Notes: generated by a model from the letters alone, not told the origin. DNA of 64,000 nt from Heterohyrax brucei (GCA_028571685.1 CM053156.1:85315049-85379048), one strand, 5' to 3'; positions 1-11,480 are shown, counted from the stretch's first letter. Numbers and translations are program-made.

Positions 1-50
1 GGGTCACTACGAGTTAGAATCAACTGGACAGCAATGGGTTTTTGGTTTGG
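1..50 (+). repeat. AfroSINE-like SINE, 3' tail only
   Basis: Tail motif gtcactacgagttagaatc followed by aactgg..gcaatgggttt, the recurrent 3' end of the SINE family in this window. The 5' part lies outside the window. Confidence 0.85.
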
Positions 51-99
51 GTCTTTTCACCACATTGAGTAAACAGTAAGATCTGCTGGCCCAGTGAAG

Positions 100-1290
100 A
101 CCCTCCTCTCAGTACTGGAATCTGTGCCAACGAACATTAAGACCTTCAGAATGTAGAATCACAGTGATACTGGGAATTTTTAGAAAAGGTGTGAAGATGT
201 GAAACTTTTCGTGATCTGTCAACCCATCTATCATATCAATACATGCTAATGATTCTGTAACATGCCTTGGCCTCAGGCAGACACGGCCCTGGCTGCATTC
301 TTGTCCAATACCATTTTGCCTCTTGGAACACATACCAAAAAAAATCTTCCTTCTTGCCTTACTCTTGACTTCCTGGTGATTTTACCTGAGGAGAGAAGGA
401 AGAGGAATCTCCATTCCTCTAGTAAATTGATAATTCAGAAAACATTTATCTGAGAAAATATTCCTGTTAGATTATGTGGAGGAGCATAGTTGTAAATGAG
501 GCAGCTGGTATAACTGAAAAGGCAGACATGGGTCTGGATCAGAATCCACTGTTTTTGTTTCTGCTCTCTTCTGAATACATGACCCATAACTTCTACAACA
601 GAAATACTTTAAAAGCAGAAAAACAAGAAAGAGAAGAAACTGGTGAAGATCTAGTATGCACAAACATATGCTTGTGGTTATACACAGAAAGGTATGCTTG
701 TGGTTTTCCTATATAAAAACACTTCCTTTCCTTTAATCATGGGAATACAATGTAATTCTACACTGTGCTGCCCAGCTACAGCTGCTCTGTTCCTCAATAA
801 AATTTCTTTACTACTACTAACAAAGGACCAGGGCTGCTCCACTGACCACTGTGACCCAGTTATTTATAGTTTGCCCTATTTGCGTCATCATCTATCCATT
901 TAAATAGGCAGGCATACAGACATTAACTGCAACACACCTCTTCATTTTCTGTAAGCATGAAAGCATCGTAAGGAAACAATGGGAGGAAACAGGGTTCAAA
1001 GAGATTTAAACATTACAAAACAGCCATGTTTAATGTTTATTGTTACTATCCTGATAAAATAACTTTCTTATTTTCATTCAAATTTAAGGAATTCTATCTC
1101 TCACTACATCATAAAAGACCTCATGGATAAAACCCTATCTGTGGCTATCAAGTGTAACATGAAATCTGCAGAAAATAAACACTGTGAGCACAACATACAC
1201 CAACCACTTCTGTACGTCAACACGCCACAGATCTAACCTGCTATTAAACCCAAGACCAAACCTGCTGCTGGGGAGCTGATATCAACTCAC
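100..1290. repeat. Segmental duplication block 1, left copy
   Basis: Aligns by eye with 45,665-46,842 almost without interruption. Landmarks shared in order: the run around tactaatgattctgta (about 245 and 45,800), aataaaattt/aataaagttt (about 798 and 46,340), and gaaatctgcagaaaataaac (about 1,162 and 46,700). It lies in the first intron of gene C. No gene or conserved frame is visible in it. Confidence 0.85.
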
Positions 1291-1295
1291 AGTAA

Positions 1296-1780
1296 TTGTC
1301 TAGTGTTGCTATAACACTAGAAAAGCAAACCGAGCACCATTTGCAGGAGAAGGCTTCCTGTCTGTCATTTCTCAGGAAAAGCCCTTGTCATCAACTTCCT
1401 TTGGTTAAGTGCAGGGACCTCGAGTCCAAAGAGCACACTCTACTTCCTGGGCTTCTCTCTTGGTGGTATGAGATCCACTCTTCTCTGTTCCTTTTTCTCT
1501 CCTTTTATCCCTTGTAAGACAAAATATGATGCAGGCCACAACCCACAGAAACTCCTCTTATGCTGGATCAGCGCTGTGACGGGAGTGACGGTGTTACATT
1601 CCACTCATCCTCTGTAACATAACCTAATCTGGCCTTATTAACCAGGGCAGAGATTTGTATCTACAACATATACAATAATCACATCAGATCCCAAATTTGT
1701 GGACAACCGAACACTACTAGGAATCACAGCGTGGTCAAGTTGAAATACAATTTGGGGACACAATTCAATCCATAATAGCA
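1296..1780 (-). mobile_element. MaLR/MLT1-like LTR (reverse)
   Basis: Ends with ggggacacaattcaatcc, the reverse of the TG..GATTGAATTGTGTCCCC start of this LTR family, and begins with the tctagtgttgctataac end. A truncated orthologous copy is present at 46,843-47,040, so insertion predates the segmental duplication. Confidence 0.7.
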
Positions 1781-1784
1781 ACCT

Positions 1785-2455
1785 ATATTAGTATCCTTTA
1801 ATCATAACAGACTCAGAGATGGCAAATGACATAATTCACGTAGTATACATCCAGATACATCTCATTTTCCCTTTCTGTTTCCCAAGTTCATTGTGACAAA
1901 TCTACTTCCTTATAAAAACGCAAATATTCCAAGAGCAGTTTCCTGCAAGCTACTATGGAATTGCAAATTTTGATATAACACATGAACATTCTCTAAATTC
2001 TTGGTCAGTATTTTATCTCAGGAGTGTCCAGATACCATATCATTCATTTGGTTCTAATATCAATGAACACAGATGTTTGGAAGTAGATGGTCCCTAGGTA
2101 AGTCAGGAAAATGGCAGGCAACTCAGCTAGATAATTAGGAAGAGTTTAATAAAGGGACTGTTTACAGGGGTGTGGGCAGGACTGTGGAGACTAAAAAGCA
2201 TGATTACAACAGCACAGTGTTTACCAACCCTGGCTCCCAAGGCGGTAGGGCAGTTAGCAAACTCAGGAGACAGAACTACATTGACAGGTTGCTTGACAGA
2301 AGCCTGGGGCTTCAGCAGAGCCACACAAGGAACTGGGATGGCCCATTACAGAGGGAAAGAGGAAAACAAGGTACACAACAACAACAGCAGAGAAGGGAAC
2401 TCAGTAAAATAAAAAGCCAGCTGAACTAAATCTCCTTCCAAAGCTAAGGAAGAAC
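1785..2455. other. Gene C intron sequence with no recognised feature
   Basis: AT-rich unique-looking sequence, absent from the right duplication copy. Short chance frames only; the pair of overlapping frames at 2,170-2,430 has no recognisable domain. Confidence 0.5.
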
Positions 2456-2456
2456 T

Positions 2457-2795
2457 GTTATGGACTCAGTTATGTCCCTCCAAATAAGTCTTGGATTCCT
2501 AACTCTCTGCATCAGGAGGTATTCTCATGTAATGAACTGTGCACCACATAAAGTATTCACAATCACCTTCCAAGGCATTTTAATGCAACACACCCAGCCA
2601 CCTGAGGTCACATCATAAGAGAGTGTGTCCTAGACCAAATAATCACTTTTGAGTTATTAAAAAAAAAAGGACCCAGACACACCTGGTGAGAAGAAAATGC
2701 CACGGGAAGACTGTCTATAAGCCAAGGCCCAAGAAACATCCAGAACTCCCTACAAGGAAGGAATCACCACCTTTGGGCACAGTGAAAGGGGGACA
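2457..2795 (+). mobile_element. MaLR/MLT1-like LTR fragment
   Basis: Starts tgttatggactcagttatgtccc, close to the usual start of this LTR family. The 3' half is diverged. Confidence 0.5.
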
Positions 2796-2829
2796 CTAGG
2801 CTACGGTGAGTGGCATGATCATTTTTATT

Positions 2830-3945
2830 TTACCTCAGAGGAGTAACTGAAAAGGCTGGGTGAAGGGAAAAGAATGTGTGGGGAAGACATGAAAGCCTGG
2901 GTAACACTTGAACACAGAAAAAGGTGCGTAAGAACCACGGGGTCTACCTGTCAAGGGGGATCTGAGAGGACTGAGGAGCGCATCCGATGGAGGGCAAACC
3001 AGACGGAGGGCGGAAGGGCAGGGAGAATTCACCTTGCTGAATTCCAGAGACTCCTACTGCTCATGTTTCTCACTGTTGAAAGGGTGTGGGGCTTGAACCA
3101 AAAAAGTGCCATTTTTAGGACAAATGAGATCAATTTGGGTATTAAGGCTTTAAGGAACGATGTCAATTTTGTCAAGTGCAACAGCAGTACTCTAGTTAAC
3201 ATATCAAAGAAAAAGTTTTTCTGTGAGATGCATACTGTCGTACCCACTGGTGAAATGGTATGGTGTCTGGCATTTGCTTCCAAATACTTGAGCAGGGAAA
3301 AGAAGACAGGGGTTGGAGAGTACCGGCTGAGACAGCATTAGCAGAACGTGTGCACCAGTGACGCTCCCGGTCCCCACCGAAGCATGTTACGTCACACTAC
3401 CTTCTCTAATGTCTTTTCCTTCTTCTCCAAAATAAGAACTTTGATTTCTAACTTTCCAGTTGACTGAGGGAATCAAATATCTCAGTGATGGTAAAGCTGA
3501 ATGTCTGGCACACAACTACTTAGCAAATGACAGCAACTATTGCTTTTCTTTTCATAGCAGCTGGCACAGTCCTGGGAATCCACCTGCCACGAAGAAAAGC
3601 TGCCAGGACAAGATGGTGGGAACTCGAATTTAGTCACACTCACTAAACTCTTAATACACACCAGAAACAATTCCAGGACTGGTGAAAAACTGAGGGACAA
3701 GAGAAGTTCTATGTCTTGCTCAGGGTGACAAAAACTAAAAGTGCCTGGATTTGAACTTCACCTGTGAAGGGCCACATTTTCAATCAGGTAGGCCCAGGGA
3801 TAACGTCAGTAGTGACCAGTCCTGGTAGGACAACAGCTCTCAAAGGGCATCCACACGTAGGGTGGACACAATATAGGTGGAACACGACTGGCCACAAATT
3901 AGTAAACGCTGGATCTGTTGATGTGTTCACTGATTTCATCATGCG
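2830..3945. repeat. Segmental duplication block 2, left copy
   Basis: About 2,880-3,430 aligns with 47,050-47,560, and 3,430-3,945 aligns with 51,375-51,900. In the right copy the two halves are separated by an ERVL-like remnant and an L1 fragment. A MIR-like segment (about 3,480-3,765) is shared by both copies. Confidence 0.8.
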
Positions 3946-3954
3946 GTCCAGCAA

Positions 3955-5012
3955 CTTAGTTCACAAACCCATCCCAGAACAAGTGCCACATACCCCGCTG
4001 ACGACCATCACTACGGTCACCTCTGAAGCACTCCCTCGGGAAGCTATGCACTGACCACGATGCCTACTCCACCCTCTTCTGGAACTCTTTTCTGGAACGG
4101 CCACCAGAGCTGTCGGCATCTTACCGTTGATGTCCTGAAATGTCATCAAAATGTCTTCCTTTCAATATTTACTTTATCTTCAGGTAAAGAAAAAAGTCAC
4201 TGGGGCCACATCAGGTGAGTAGGATGTTCCAATCCAGCTGTTTGTTTACTGGCTAAAAACTTCCTCACAGACAACTAGACAATGAAGTTTGTTAACTCGC
4301 CACTGTGTGCAATGGCCATTCCAGAAAGAGTTGCACAATGGCTCTGAAGGGTGGACTAGGTGCTGGCATCGGTGCATGGCTTCCTAACAGGACTACTGTG
4401 AAGGTGACTGTCATGGACTAAATTGTGTCCCCCCAAAATACGTGTAGCCGTGTGGCTGGGCCAGGATTCCCAGTATCGTGTGACTGTGCTCCATTTTGTG
4501 GTTTTCCTGGGCATTATGTTAAAGGATTAGTGTGGGGCTGTAAATCCCTTCAGAAGATCACCTCCCCGCTCCACTGTAAAGGGAGTTTCCCTGGAGTACC
4601 ACCTGCCCCACCCTTAATCCTTTCATCCTGCAAGAGATAAAAGAAAAGGGAAGCAGGCAGAGAATTGGGAATCTCCTACAATCAAGAAAGCAGCACCGGG
4701 AGAACACGTCCTTCAGACCTGAGGTGCCTGCGCCAAGACGCCCCCTGGACAAAGACTGACGCAATACGGGACTTTCCTCCAGAGCTGACAAGGGGGAAAA
4801 CCTTCCCCTGGAGTGGACACCCTAAATAGGGACTTGTAGCCTACCGGACCGTGTAAGAATAAACCTTCCTTTGTTAAAGCCGTCCCCTCTGTGGAGTTTC
4901 TGTTAGAGCAGCCCTAGCTGACTAAGATAGTAACTGTAGTGATATTCGGCAATGAGTTATGCAGCACTTAAAACAATTAATTTCGTGGATTTGTCAGACC
5001 TAGCACTATTCT
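3955..5012 (-). mobile_element. Mariner-like DNA transposon remnant, split by an LTR
   Basis: The two parts 3,955-4,408 and 4,930-5,012 are collinear with the other mariner remnants at 22.83-23.34 kb and 62.64-63.14 kb, in reverse orientation. The minus strand carries a transposase C-terminal trace (MMTFQDINGKM, preceded by a diverged PYSPD-like stretch) and the terminal motif acaattaa near 4,975. The element is internally deleted and noncoding. Confidence 0.75.
4409..4929 (+). mobile_element. MaLR/MLT1-like solo LTR inside the mariner
   Basis: Starts TGTCATGGACTAAATTGTGTCC and ends gccctagctgactaagata. An AATAAA sits near 4,859. It is flanked by gtgac (4,404-4,408) and gtaac (4,930-4,934), a probable 5-bp target duplication with one change. 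Confidence 0.8.
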
Positions 5013-5026
5013 TATTTTTTTAAAAA

Positions 5027-5165
5027 AACTGCCATTGAGTGCTTTCTGACTCATAGCAACCCTTGTGGCTAGGCTGAGTAGAACTGCTCCAGTTTCCAAG
5101 GAGCTCCTGGTGGATCTGAACTGTCAACCTCCTGGTTAGCAAAGACAGCACTTAACGCTGGAAGC
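5027..5165 (-). repeat. AfroSINE-like SINE (reverse)
   Basis: Carries the reversed tail (actgccattgagtgctttctgactcatagcaaccc) and the reversed head (cctggttagcaaagacagcactta). Confidence 0.8.
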
Positions 5166-5251
5166 GATATGGTGAGTCACCAAATCAAAGGAACAGTGTG
5201 AGAGATTGTTAAGAGCAGTGAGGAGGAAACTGTAGGGGCTAACACCCTGGG

Positions 5252-5910
5252 AGAAACCCTGGTGGTGTAGCAGTTATGCGTTTCAGCAGCTGTCATGGAT
5301 TGAAGAATTGTGTTCTCAAAAAATGCCTGCGTAACAGTTCAGCTAGGCCTCGATTCCTGGTATTGCGTGACGTCCTCCAGGTTATAAACTCTGCCTCCAC
5401 GGTGTTAAAGGGGGTGGATGGGCAGCAGGTGGGTTGGTGGGGCAGCTCTCAACAGCTCAGGCTGCTCTGTGCCTTGAGGCAGTCTCTTGTGATACAAAGG
5501 AAAGACGCTGGCAGAGACTGGGGGACCTCATACCACCAAGAAGCTATGTGGGAAGCTAAGCCTGGCCAAAGGAGCTGGGTCCCTGTGGGTCAGAAGCTTC
5601 CGATCACGGGGAAGATTGATGACAAGGACCTTCGTTCAGATCCAGCACAAAAAGCTTTCACCTGGGGCTGACGTCCTGAATTTGGACTTTTAGCCTACTG
5701 GGCTAGGACAAAATAAAACTTCTCTTTTTAAAGCCATCTACTTGCAATATTCCCGTTAAAACAGCATTGGCCGACTAAAACAGCTGCTGACCAAAAGATC
5801 TGCAGTTCGAATCTGCCAGGTGCTCCGGAAATCCTATGGAGTGGTTCTATTCTGTCCTATAGGGTCCCTATGAATCAGAATCAACTCGAAAGCAGTGGGT
5901 TTGGGTTTGG
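5252..5910 (+). repeat. AfroSINE-like SINE interrupted by an LTR
   Basis: The head is at 5,252-5,290 (gaaaccctggtggtgtag) and the rest at 5,783-5,910 (gctgctgaccaaaag to gggtttgg). An LTR separates them. Confidence 0.85.
5291..5782 (+). mobile_element. MaLR/MLT1-like solo LTR inside the SINE
   Basis: TGTCATGGATTG start, actaaaaCA end, with AATAAA near 5,712. Flanks are gcagc and gctgc, consistent with a 5-bp target duplication with one difference. A 131-codon open frame inside is a chance frame. Confidence 0.8.
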
Positions 5911-6380
5911 TAACATCCTAGGTATTGGTATGGTTTCTGTATGGGCAACAGGGCTACCCTTCATATACTCTGATGATTTTGTCACTAACGAGTTCTTTCC
6001 CCTCTTCCCCGTCCTATTCTCCATGTTCTATGAAGTTTAAAATTAATCTATTTTTCTGTTAAAGAAACAGAACAGCAACAGATACGACCTGGTGTGAGAC
6101 AACCGGACAACAGGAGCCCCCGCTGTGACTGAAACCAGGGTGCTGCCAACGGACAGAAAGAAGACCCGCAAGAGGTCATCCTGCCCCCGTGAAAGGGGAA
6201 CGAACATTCTTGAGAATTATCAAGCTTGAGCCCTGACCCTGTAAAACCCTCCAGGCAGTCTCAGACAGACACTTTTTGGAGAAGCGCATTCCCCTCCGTC
6301 TCTTGTCTGCTACTCATGTCACCCCGGGTCTCAACACAGGCTTTGCAGGAGGTGGCTGCAATCTGTGCTTTAGCGTAACA
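5911..6380. other. Unassigned sequence, possibly a retroviral LTR fragment
   Basis: About 6,080-6,370 has features of a class I LTR: C-rich stretch, gtaaaaccctcc, then ctcccctccgtctcttgtctgct. No matching termini were found, so the call is weak. It is absent from the right duplication copy. Confidence 0.35.
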
Positions 6381-6973
6381 CAAACAGCCCTCAGGTGTTC
6401 CTGCCCTACCTTATGCCTCTACAGCCACAAATCAGAGGTGGCTTCCCGAACCCCAGCACTCCGGGTGGAAACAGACAACCCAGGTGGACGGTAATCAGCC
6501 AAACGGCCACACACGCCACAACTAGACATCTCTGTCACAGAGTAGAGAAGATCTCTGCCACCCAACCAACACAGAGACAACACATCGCAGAGACGCCGAC
6601 CTGCCCTTCAGTCGGGAAAAATGCCCAGACCGAGAGGGTCCGACGGTGCGGCTGCCACCACCGGGGCACAGGTCGCTTCGGTCTCGGGTCAAAGTCTACC
6701 CCACCCACTAACGGCCTGAGGGACTCCAGACCCGGTAAAACTCTCCCAGAACAACCTAGGGGTATCGCACGCCGTCCTCAAGTCACCTGTCACCCCTGCA
6801 ACGCAGCGAGGCACAGCGGGTCCTTGAGACACCCCAACACGCCAGGCCGAGGACGCCCGGATTCCTCCCACGACCAGGAAACGCAGGGCCGAGTGAGCTC
6901 TGGTCCCAGCTCGGAGGCGGAAGGTCCGCGAAGCGCCTAGCAACTCCAGGAGTCCAGGCTGCGTCTAACTTAC

Positions 6974-7236
6974 CCAACTTCCTCGCCCCAAACGCGCGTC
7001 GCGAGCCGCGCCCCCTCGTCCACATCCGGAGCCTTCGGCGCTGAAGCTCCAGGGCGCAGCCCCCGCCCGCCGCCAGGCTCTCGCCGCTGCCCGCCGAGCT
7101 CCATCGGCCGCGCGAACCCTAACGCCAGCCCGACCTTTCCTGCCGCTCCTCACCGGTGGGAGACCACCTCGGGGGGCCCGGACCCGCGAGGGCCTCGCTC
7201 GCTAGGCGCCGTCATCGGCCGCGGGACTCCTCCAGA
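6974..7236 (-). other. Gene C noncoding first exon
   Basis: Paralogue of the gene A first exon. The donor GTTGG|GTAAGT ends the exon at 6,974; the start is placed at the ZNF143-like motif and is approximate. The remaining exons of this gene lie left of the window, since in gene A the first coding exon is about 11.7 kb further downstream. Confidence 0.55.
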
Positions 7237-7335
7237 ACTACAAGTCCCAGAATCCTCTCGGCCTGCGACTCCCATTGGCCGTCAGAGAGCGGCTTCTGAG
7301 TCACGCGGCTCCGGTCCTGGACAACCATTGGGGCG
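7180..7335 (-). promoter_or_regulatory. Gene C CpG-island core promoter
   Basis: Centre of a CpG island of roughly 6.59-7.64 kb. It contains a ZNF143/SBS-like element at 7,237-7,255 (ACTACAAGTCCCAGAATCC) and two inverted CCAAT boxes, at 7,272-7,278 and 7,325-7,331. It aligns with the gene A promoter at an offset of about 45.7 kb. The two CCAAT boxes flanking a region rich in CpG fit an NF-Y dependent, TATA-less promoter. Confidence 0.65.
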
Positions 7336-8039
7336 ACAGCCTCTCTGATGTCTTCTTCATTTAAAATACTCGTTCGTGAAACCCCAGCGGTGTCCACGTA
7401 GGTCTCCGTGGCCCGCCTTTAACGCCACACTCGGGAGAAGCCTCCAGAGGGATTCCGCTGACCCGCCCTCCCCGGCGCGCGAGCTTGCTTTCCGGCTGTC
7501 GTGCGTGGCCCGCCACGGTCGCCCCTGGTAACGTCGACTTGTGAGCTGACTTTCTCTGCGGGAGCGGGGCTGAGCTCCTGGGTTTAGGCTCGGTAGCGAA
7601 CACCCCCACGCTCCGTGAAAGTCGCACGTGCCTAGCCTTGTGCTGCCCACGCATGCGTGTAGTCAGCCTCATCATCCTCACCGGAAACAGCCCGGGAAAG
7701 CAAGACAGGCTCCCGGAGTCTCAGCGGAGTCCCCTCTCAACTCCAGCGCTTTCGTCTGTAGTCAGTTATTGTCCAAGTTCTCAGTGTTAGCGCAGCATGG
7801 AAGACTGACAGGTTGGAGCTTGCCTGCCTGGCCTTTTTCCCCCAGGAACCGTGTGCAGTCAGCAGTATATATTAACATTACTACTGGGCAAAACCATTGG
7901 AAGCTTCACCTTTTCGCTGATTGTCTAGACACTGTGATCCTACATTTTCAGTTGTCTTTCTTAACAATCATTGATAAAGGTTTCACTGATGGAAGTCAGG
8001 AGGGTCTCCCTTGGTACAACAAACCTTACTATTCACCAG

Positions 8040-8135
8040 AAACCCGGTGCTGTCGAGTCGGGTCTGACTCACGGCGACCCTAGAGGCCAGAGGAGAATGG
8101 CCCCATGGAGTATCCAAGGAGCGCCTGGTGGATGT
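8040..8135 (-). repeat. AfroSINE-like SINE fragment (reverse)
   Basis: Reversed tail (cggtgctgtcgagtcgggtctgactcac) and reversed middle (ccaaggagcgcctggtggat). Missing in the right duplication copy, so inserted after duplication. Confidence 0.8.
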
Positions 8136-8404
8136 TAATACTAAAAAAGTAGAAAGTATGGCAGGGGGGTCTTTGGTGCTGTTTACGATTTTTATGTGAA
8201 AAGTTCCCTAAAAGATATGTTTCCGTGATTGTACTAGCTATTGTATTTATACCTCAGGGCCTAGCTTATGTGCCCTTAGGAATCTTGTGAGTTCATCTGC
8301 AGCTGGGTCACATTCTCCACTCAAGGGCGGGGAATAATGCCTTCAATATTGTCTACTAAGTGTACTGTTTGTTGCCCATCTATACTCGAAGATAAGTCCA
8401 GTGA

Positions 8405-8605
8405 CACAGGGAAGCAGATGGAGTCTTTGGAGACACAGGAACGGGGTTTGGATGCAGAATCTGCCACTTGCTCTCTGTAATCTTGGTCTGGTGACTCAAC
8501 CTCTCCCTGCTTATCGGGAAGATGAAAATGTCAACACGTCCTTGTAGAGCTATTGTAGGGATTAAAAAAATAACTGTGAAGTCTGTGTACAGTGCCTGCA
8601 TTAAC
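8405..8605 (+). repeat. MIR SINE
   Basis: Recognisable MIR core: atctgccacttgctctctgtaatcttgg..ctcaacctctc, then gaagatgaaaatg and a tgtacagtgcctg end. Confidence 0.75.
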
Positions 8606-8675
8606 AATCACCAGTGGAGATCACAAGGTGGCTGATTTCACACAACTCAAGTTGTATTGCTTAAAGTCACCTTGG

Positions 8676-9391
8676 CGTGAGGACAAAGTAGCTGGGGTCG
8701 GGGGCCAGGGACCGTGCTCTCAGAGAAAATCGAGGCCAGTTGGCACAACTAGCATTTTGCTAATGAGGACTCTCTGCACCCCACATTGGTGAGTGGCATC
8801 TGGGGTCTTAAAAGCTGCCAAGCTGCCATCTGAGGGTACAGCAAATGGTCCCAACTTAGCAGAAACAGATGTTCACCAAGGTCCATAACAACATGGGGGA
8901 AAGAATCCAGAAGACAGACAGACCCATGTGAGTGGATGTCTACATCGACTTGTGACTGGAAGAACCAGATGGTGCCTAGCCACCAGATAGATAGCCACGA
9001 TGGAGCTGACAAAGTTGAGTCTCACTGACAACACAAGTATAAATAGGGGTGCACCTAGAGATCTCCACTAAAAGACCACAATTGATGATCCAAGGACTTC
9101 GGGGTTCCCCTGGGAGCATGGCCCCTGGCCCTGATACTGCCCCTGTCCATAAATCATAATGAACGTCAACTTTTTGGACAGCAACGGATTGGACTTGGTG
9201 ACACAGAGTGACCATATTGTATAGGCACTTTATGGTTCTAGGCATTATATGAGGTTGTCCTGTTGACCTCATACTGGAGCAGACAGGAAAAGTGTGCTGT
9301 CACCGTGCAGGGAGAGCCGTGGAAGCTGCATATAGGTCAGCATGCAAATTTACGTGGGAATGTATACTTTCAATCATCAAAAAAAAAAAAA
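8676..9391 (+). mobile_element. L1 3' end, first of two at one site
   Basis: 3'-UTR sequence of the same L1 family as 30.8-31.83 kb (gtagctgggg, gtgagtggcatctggggtctt, ataaatcataa), ending in A-rich sequence at 9,379-9,391. Flanked by aaagtcaccttg at 8,663-8,674 and agtcaccttg at 9,391-9,400. It is 5'-truncated and noncoding. Confidence 0.85.
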
Positions 9392-9400
9392 GTCACCTTG

Positions 9401-10229
9401 ATAGCACACATTAGAAACAAGAACAATATTAAGTGGATTTCAACATAACTTGAATACTCCTTCCATCTTAACCCAACATTGCAAGGATAGAGTAGCTGGG
9501 GCAGGGGGCAGGGGACCATGCTCTTAGGCAAAATCAAGGCCAATTGGCACAACTAGCAATTTGCTAAGAGGGCTCTCTGCACCCCACATTGGTGAGTGGT
9601 GCTGCCAAGCTGCCATCCGAGGGCACAGCAAATGGTCCCAACTCAGCAGGAACAGATGCTCACTGAGGACCAAAATGACATGGGGTAAAGACAACCCAGA
9701 AGATGGAGAGACCCACATGAGTGGGTGCCTACATCAACTTGGGACCGGAAGAACCAGATGGTGCCCGGCCACCACCAGTGATAGCCCCGATGGAGCTCAC
9801 TGAGTCTCACTGGCAACACAAGAATAAACAGGGGGGCACCCTGAGATCTCCACTAAAAGACCTCAATTGATGCTCCAGCAGTTTCAGGGTTCCCCTGGCT
9901 CTGATGCTGCCCTTGCCGATAAATCATAACGAAGGTCTGCTCTTTGGACAGGAATGGATTGGACTTGGCAATGCAGAGTAACCATATATTGGTTGCACTT
10001 TATGGTTCTATACATCTATAGGATATCATCCTGTTGACCTCTGGCTGGAGGAAGGAGAGTGGGTGGAGAGGAGCGGAAAGGAGGCTGTTGGGAGGATGAG
10101 ACATGTATGGAGCAGAGACGAATAGTGTGCTATCACCGGGCAGGGAGAGCAGTGGAAGTTGCATATAGGTGGGAATGTAAATTTATACGGGAATGTACAT
10201 TTTCACTCAGTCATAATAAAAAAAAAAAA
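9401..10229 (+). mobile_element. L1 3' end, second of two at one site
   Basis: Extends about 100 bases further 5' than the preceding copy (agcacacattagaaacaag), then runs through the same 3' UTR to a poly-A at 10,218-10,229. It is followed by gtcgccttg (10,230-10,238), a third copy of the target sequence. Confidence 0.85.
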
Positions 10230-10238
10230 GTCGCCTTG

Positions 10239-10470
10239 CCCTAGCAATGCCTCAGCAGATTGTTGAGTGTCTTTGGTATCCCTGGATGTTACAGTTAAGT
10301 GCTTGGCTACTACCAGAGGTGCCTTGGAAGAAAGACAAAAGCCCTGGTGACCTGCTTCTGAAAAGTTACAGCCTTTGAAAGCTGTATGGAGCACAGGTCT
10401 ACTCCGAAACATTGGTTTGCCGTTAGTCAGAATCAACTCTGTCGCAACTGTGTTGTATAGTAACCACTTG
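10239..10470 (+). repeat. Diverged AfroSINE-like SINE
   Basis: Variant head with gttaagtgcttggctac and cctggtgacctgcttctgaaaag, tail gtcagaatcaactctgtcgcaac. The same variant recurs at 19,150-19,320. Confidence 0.65.
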
Positions 10471-11188
10471 TATGTACTGTGATTAATGTAAAATGGACAG
10501 ATTTATTGGAAAAGAGAATCTCCTTAAGCAGGAGATAAACTTACATTCATGCAGTGGAACGCAGTAATCCAAAATGGTAACTCAGCAGTGACATTTTATA
10601 ATAGGAGATCAAAGAAAATGAAACACATTACTTGACAGGTATTTAGAAACTCAGCTTGTGGAAAAGATGTTACTTGATTGGTAATAGGTCCTTAAAAGGC
10701 AAGATTTCTGTGGCAAGATCTTGTAAGGCAGCACTTCTGTGGCAGGAACTCCCTAAGACAGGACCTCGAGTAATGCAAACTCATAAGGCAAATGATTTAA
10801 AAGAATATATGTATCTTTCGTAGATAGGTTACAGTGTGAAAATTACAAGGGCATGTGTTGTGTAGGGGGTCACAATCTAGTTACATCATCATTACTGGAC
10901 ACTGTTCTCTTAGAAATACCAGGCAGGTATTTCTAGAGTGAAAGCAGAACCAGCAAACAAGGAATTAGACTCAGTCCACAAGCTAGCCATTTCAGATCTT
11001 ACCCAGTACATCAATTTTTAAAATTGTCTCACATATTCCTTACTAAAGAAATTTAGAAAGAAATTCTTTGATCAGTTCTGTAACCACTATTCCAAAACAA
11101 AGGTTTCTTTTGCATGGACTTTGAGCATGTTTGTTCTAGATGGCTCCTTAATAAATCTTTAAGACCTAGGGTGCTATGTGTGTGAAAA
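10471..11188. other. Intergenic sequence, no recognised gene
   Basis: AT-rich. Two diverged repeats of about 37 bases (aaggcaagatttctgtggca and aaggcagcacttctgtggca, 10,696-10,760) lie in tandem. Nothing else seen. Confidence 0.5.
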
Positions 11189-11189
11189 G

Positions 11190-11480
11190 TTTGTTATTCC
11201 TTTTAGGTGCCATTGGCTCCACCTCACCGTGACTCCATACACAATAGAACAGATTCCGCCCAGTACTTCTTTCAAGACAGATCCGACTGCTCTTCTGGCT
11301 GTCCAGAGCACTTTCAATATCCTTTGCTAGCACTTGAATACAATTCAATGTCAGTCTTCCTTAGTCATCATCCAACCATCATGGGCATATGAGGCGAATG
11401 AAAATACTAAAGTCTAAGTCAACCGCACCCCAGTACTCAGTGTGAAAACCTTGCTTTTTAGCACTTCAAAAATATTTTTT
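11190..11480 (-). mobile_element. RTE/BovB-like LINE fragment (reverse)
   Basis: Contains the reversed RTE 3' segment: ggtgccattggctccacctcaccgtgactcc near the start and aagacagatccgactgctcttctgg, catatgaggcgaatgaaaatac further on. Confidence 0.7.

Larger units (their letters stand above)
6380..8365. repeat. Segmental duplication block 3, left copy (includes promoter)
   Basis: Aligns with 51,995-53,975. It starts around ctctacagccacaaatcagagg, runs through the CpG island, and ends near the attgtctactaagtg stretch. The right copy lacks the roughly 2.4 kb of mariner, LTR and SINE insertions that precede it here (3,945-6,380). Confidence 0.85.

Noticed and set aside
2874..3341. 155-codon open frame in gene C intron
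   Set aside because: The duplicated copy at 47 kb is interrupted and no domain is visible.
5276..5671. 131-codon open frame
   Set aside because: Lies in a SINE head and a solo LTR; chance frame.
6395..6940. 181-codon plus-strand open frame next to the gene C promoter
   Set aside because: Low-complexity CpG-island frame; the matching region at 52 kb does not keep it.
10696..10760. Possible CRISPR-like direct repeats
   Set aside because: Only two diverged units in a mammalian intergenic region; no array.
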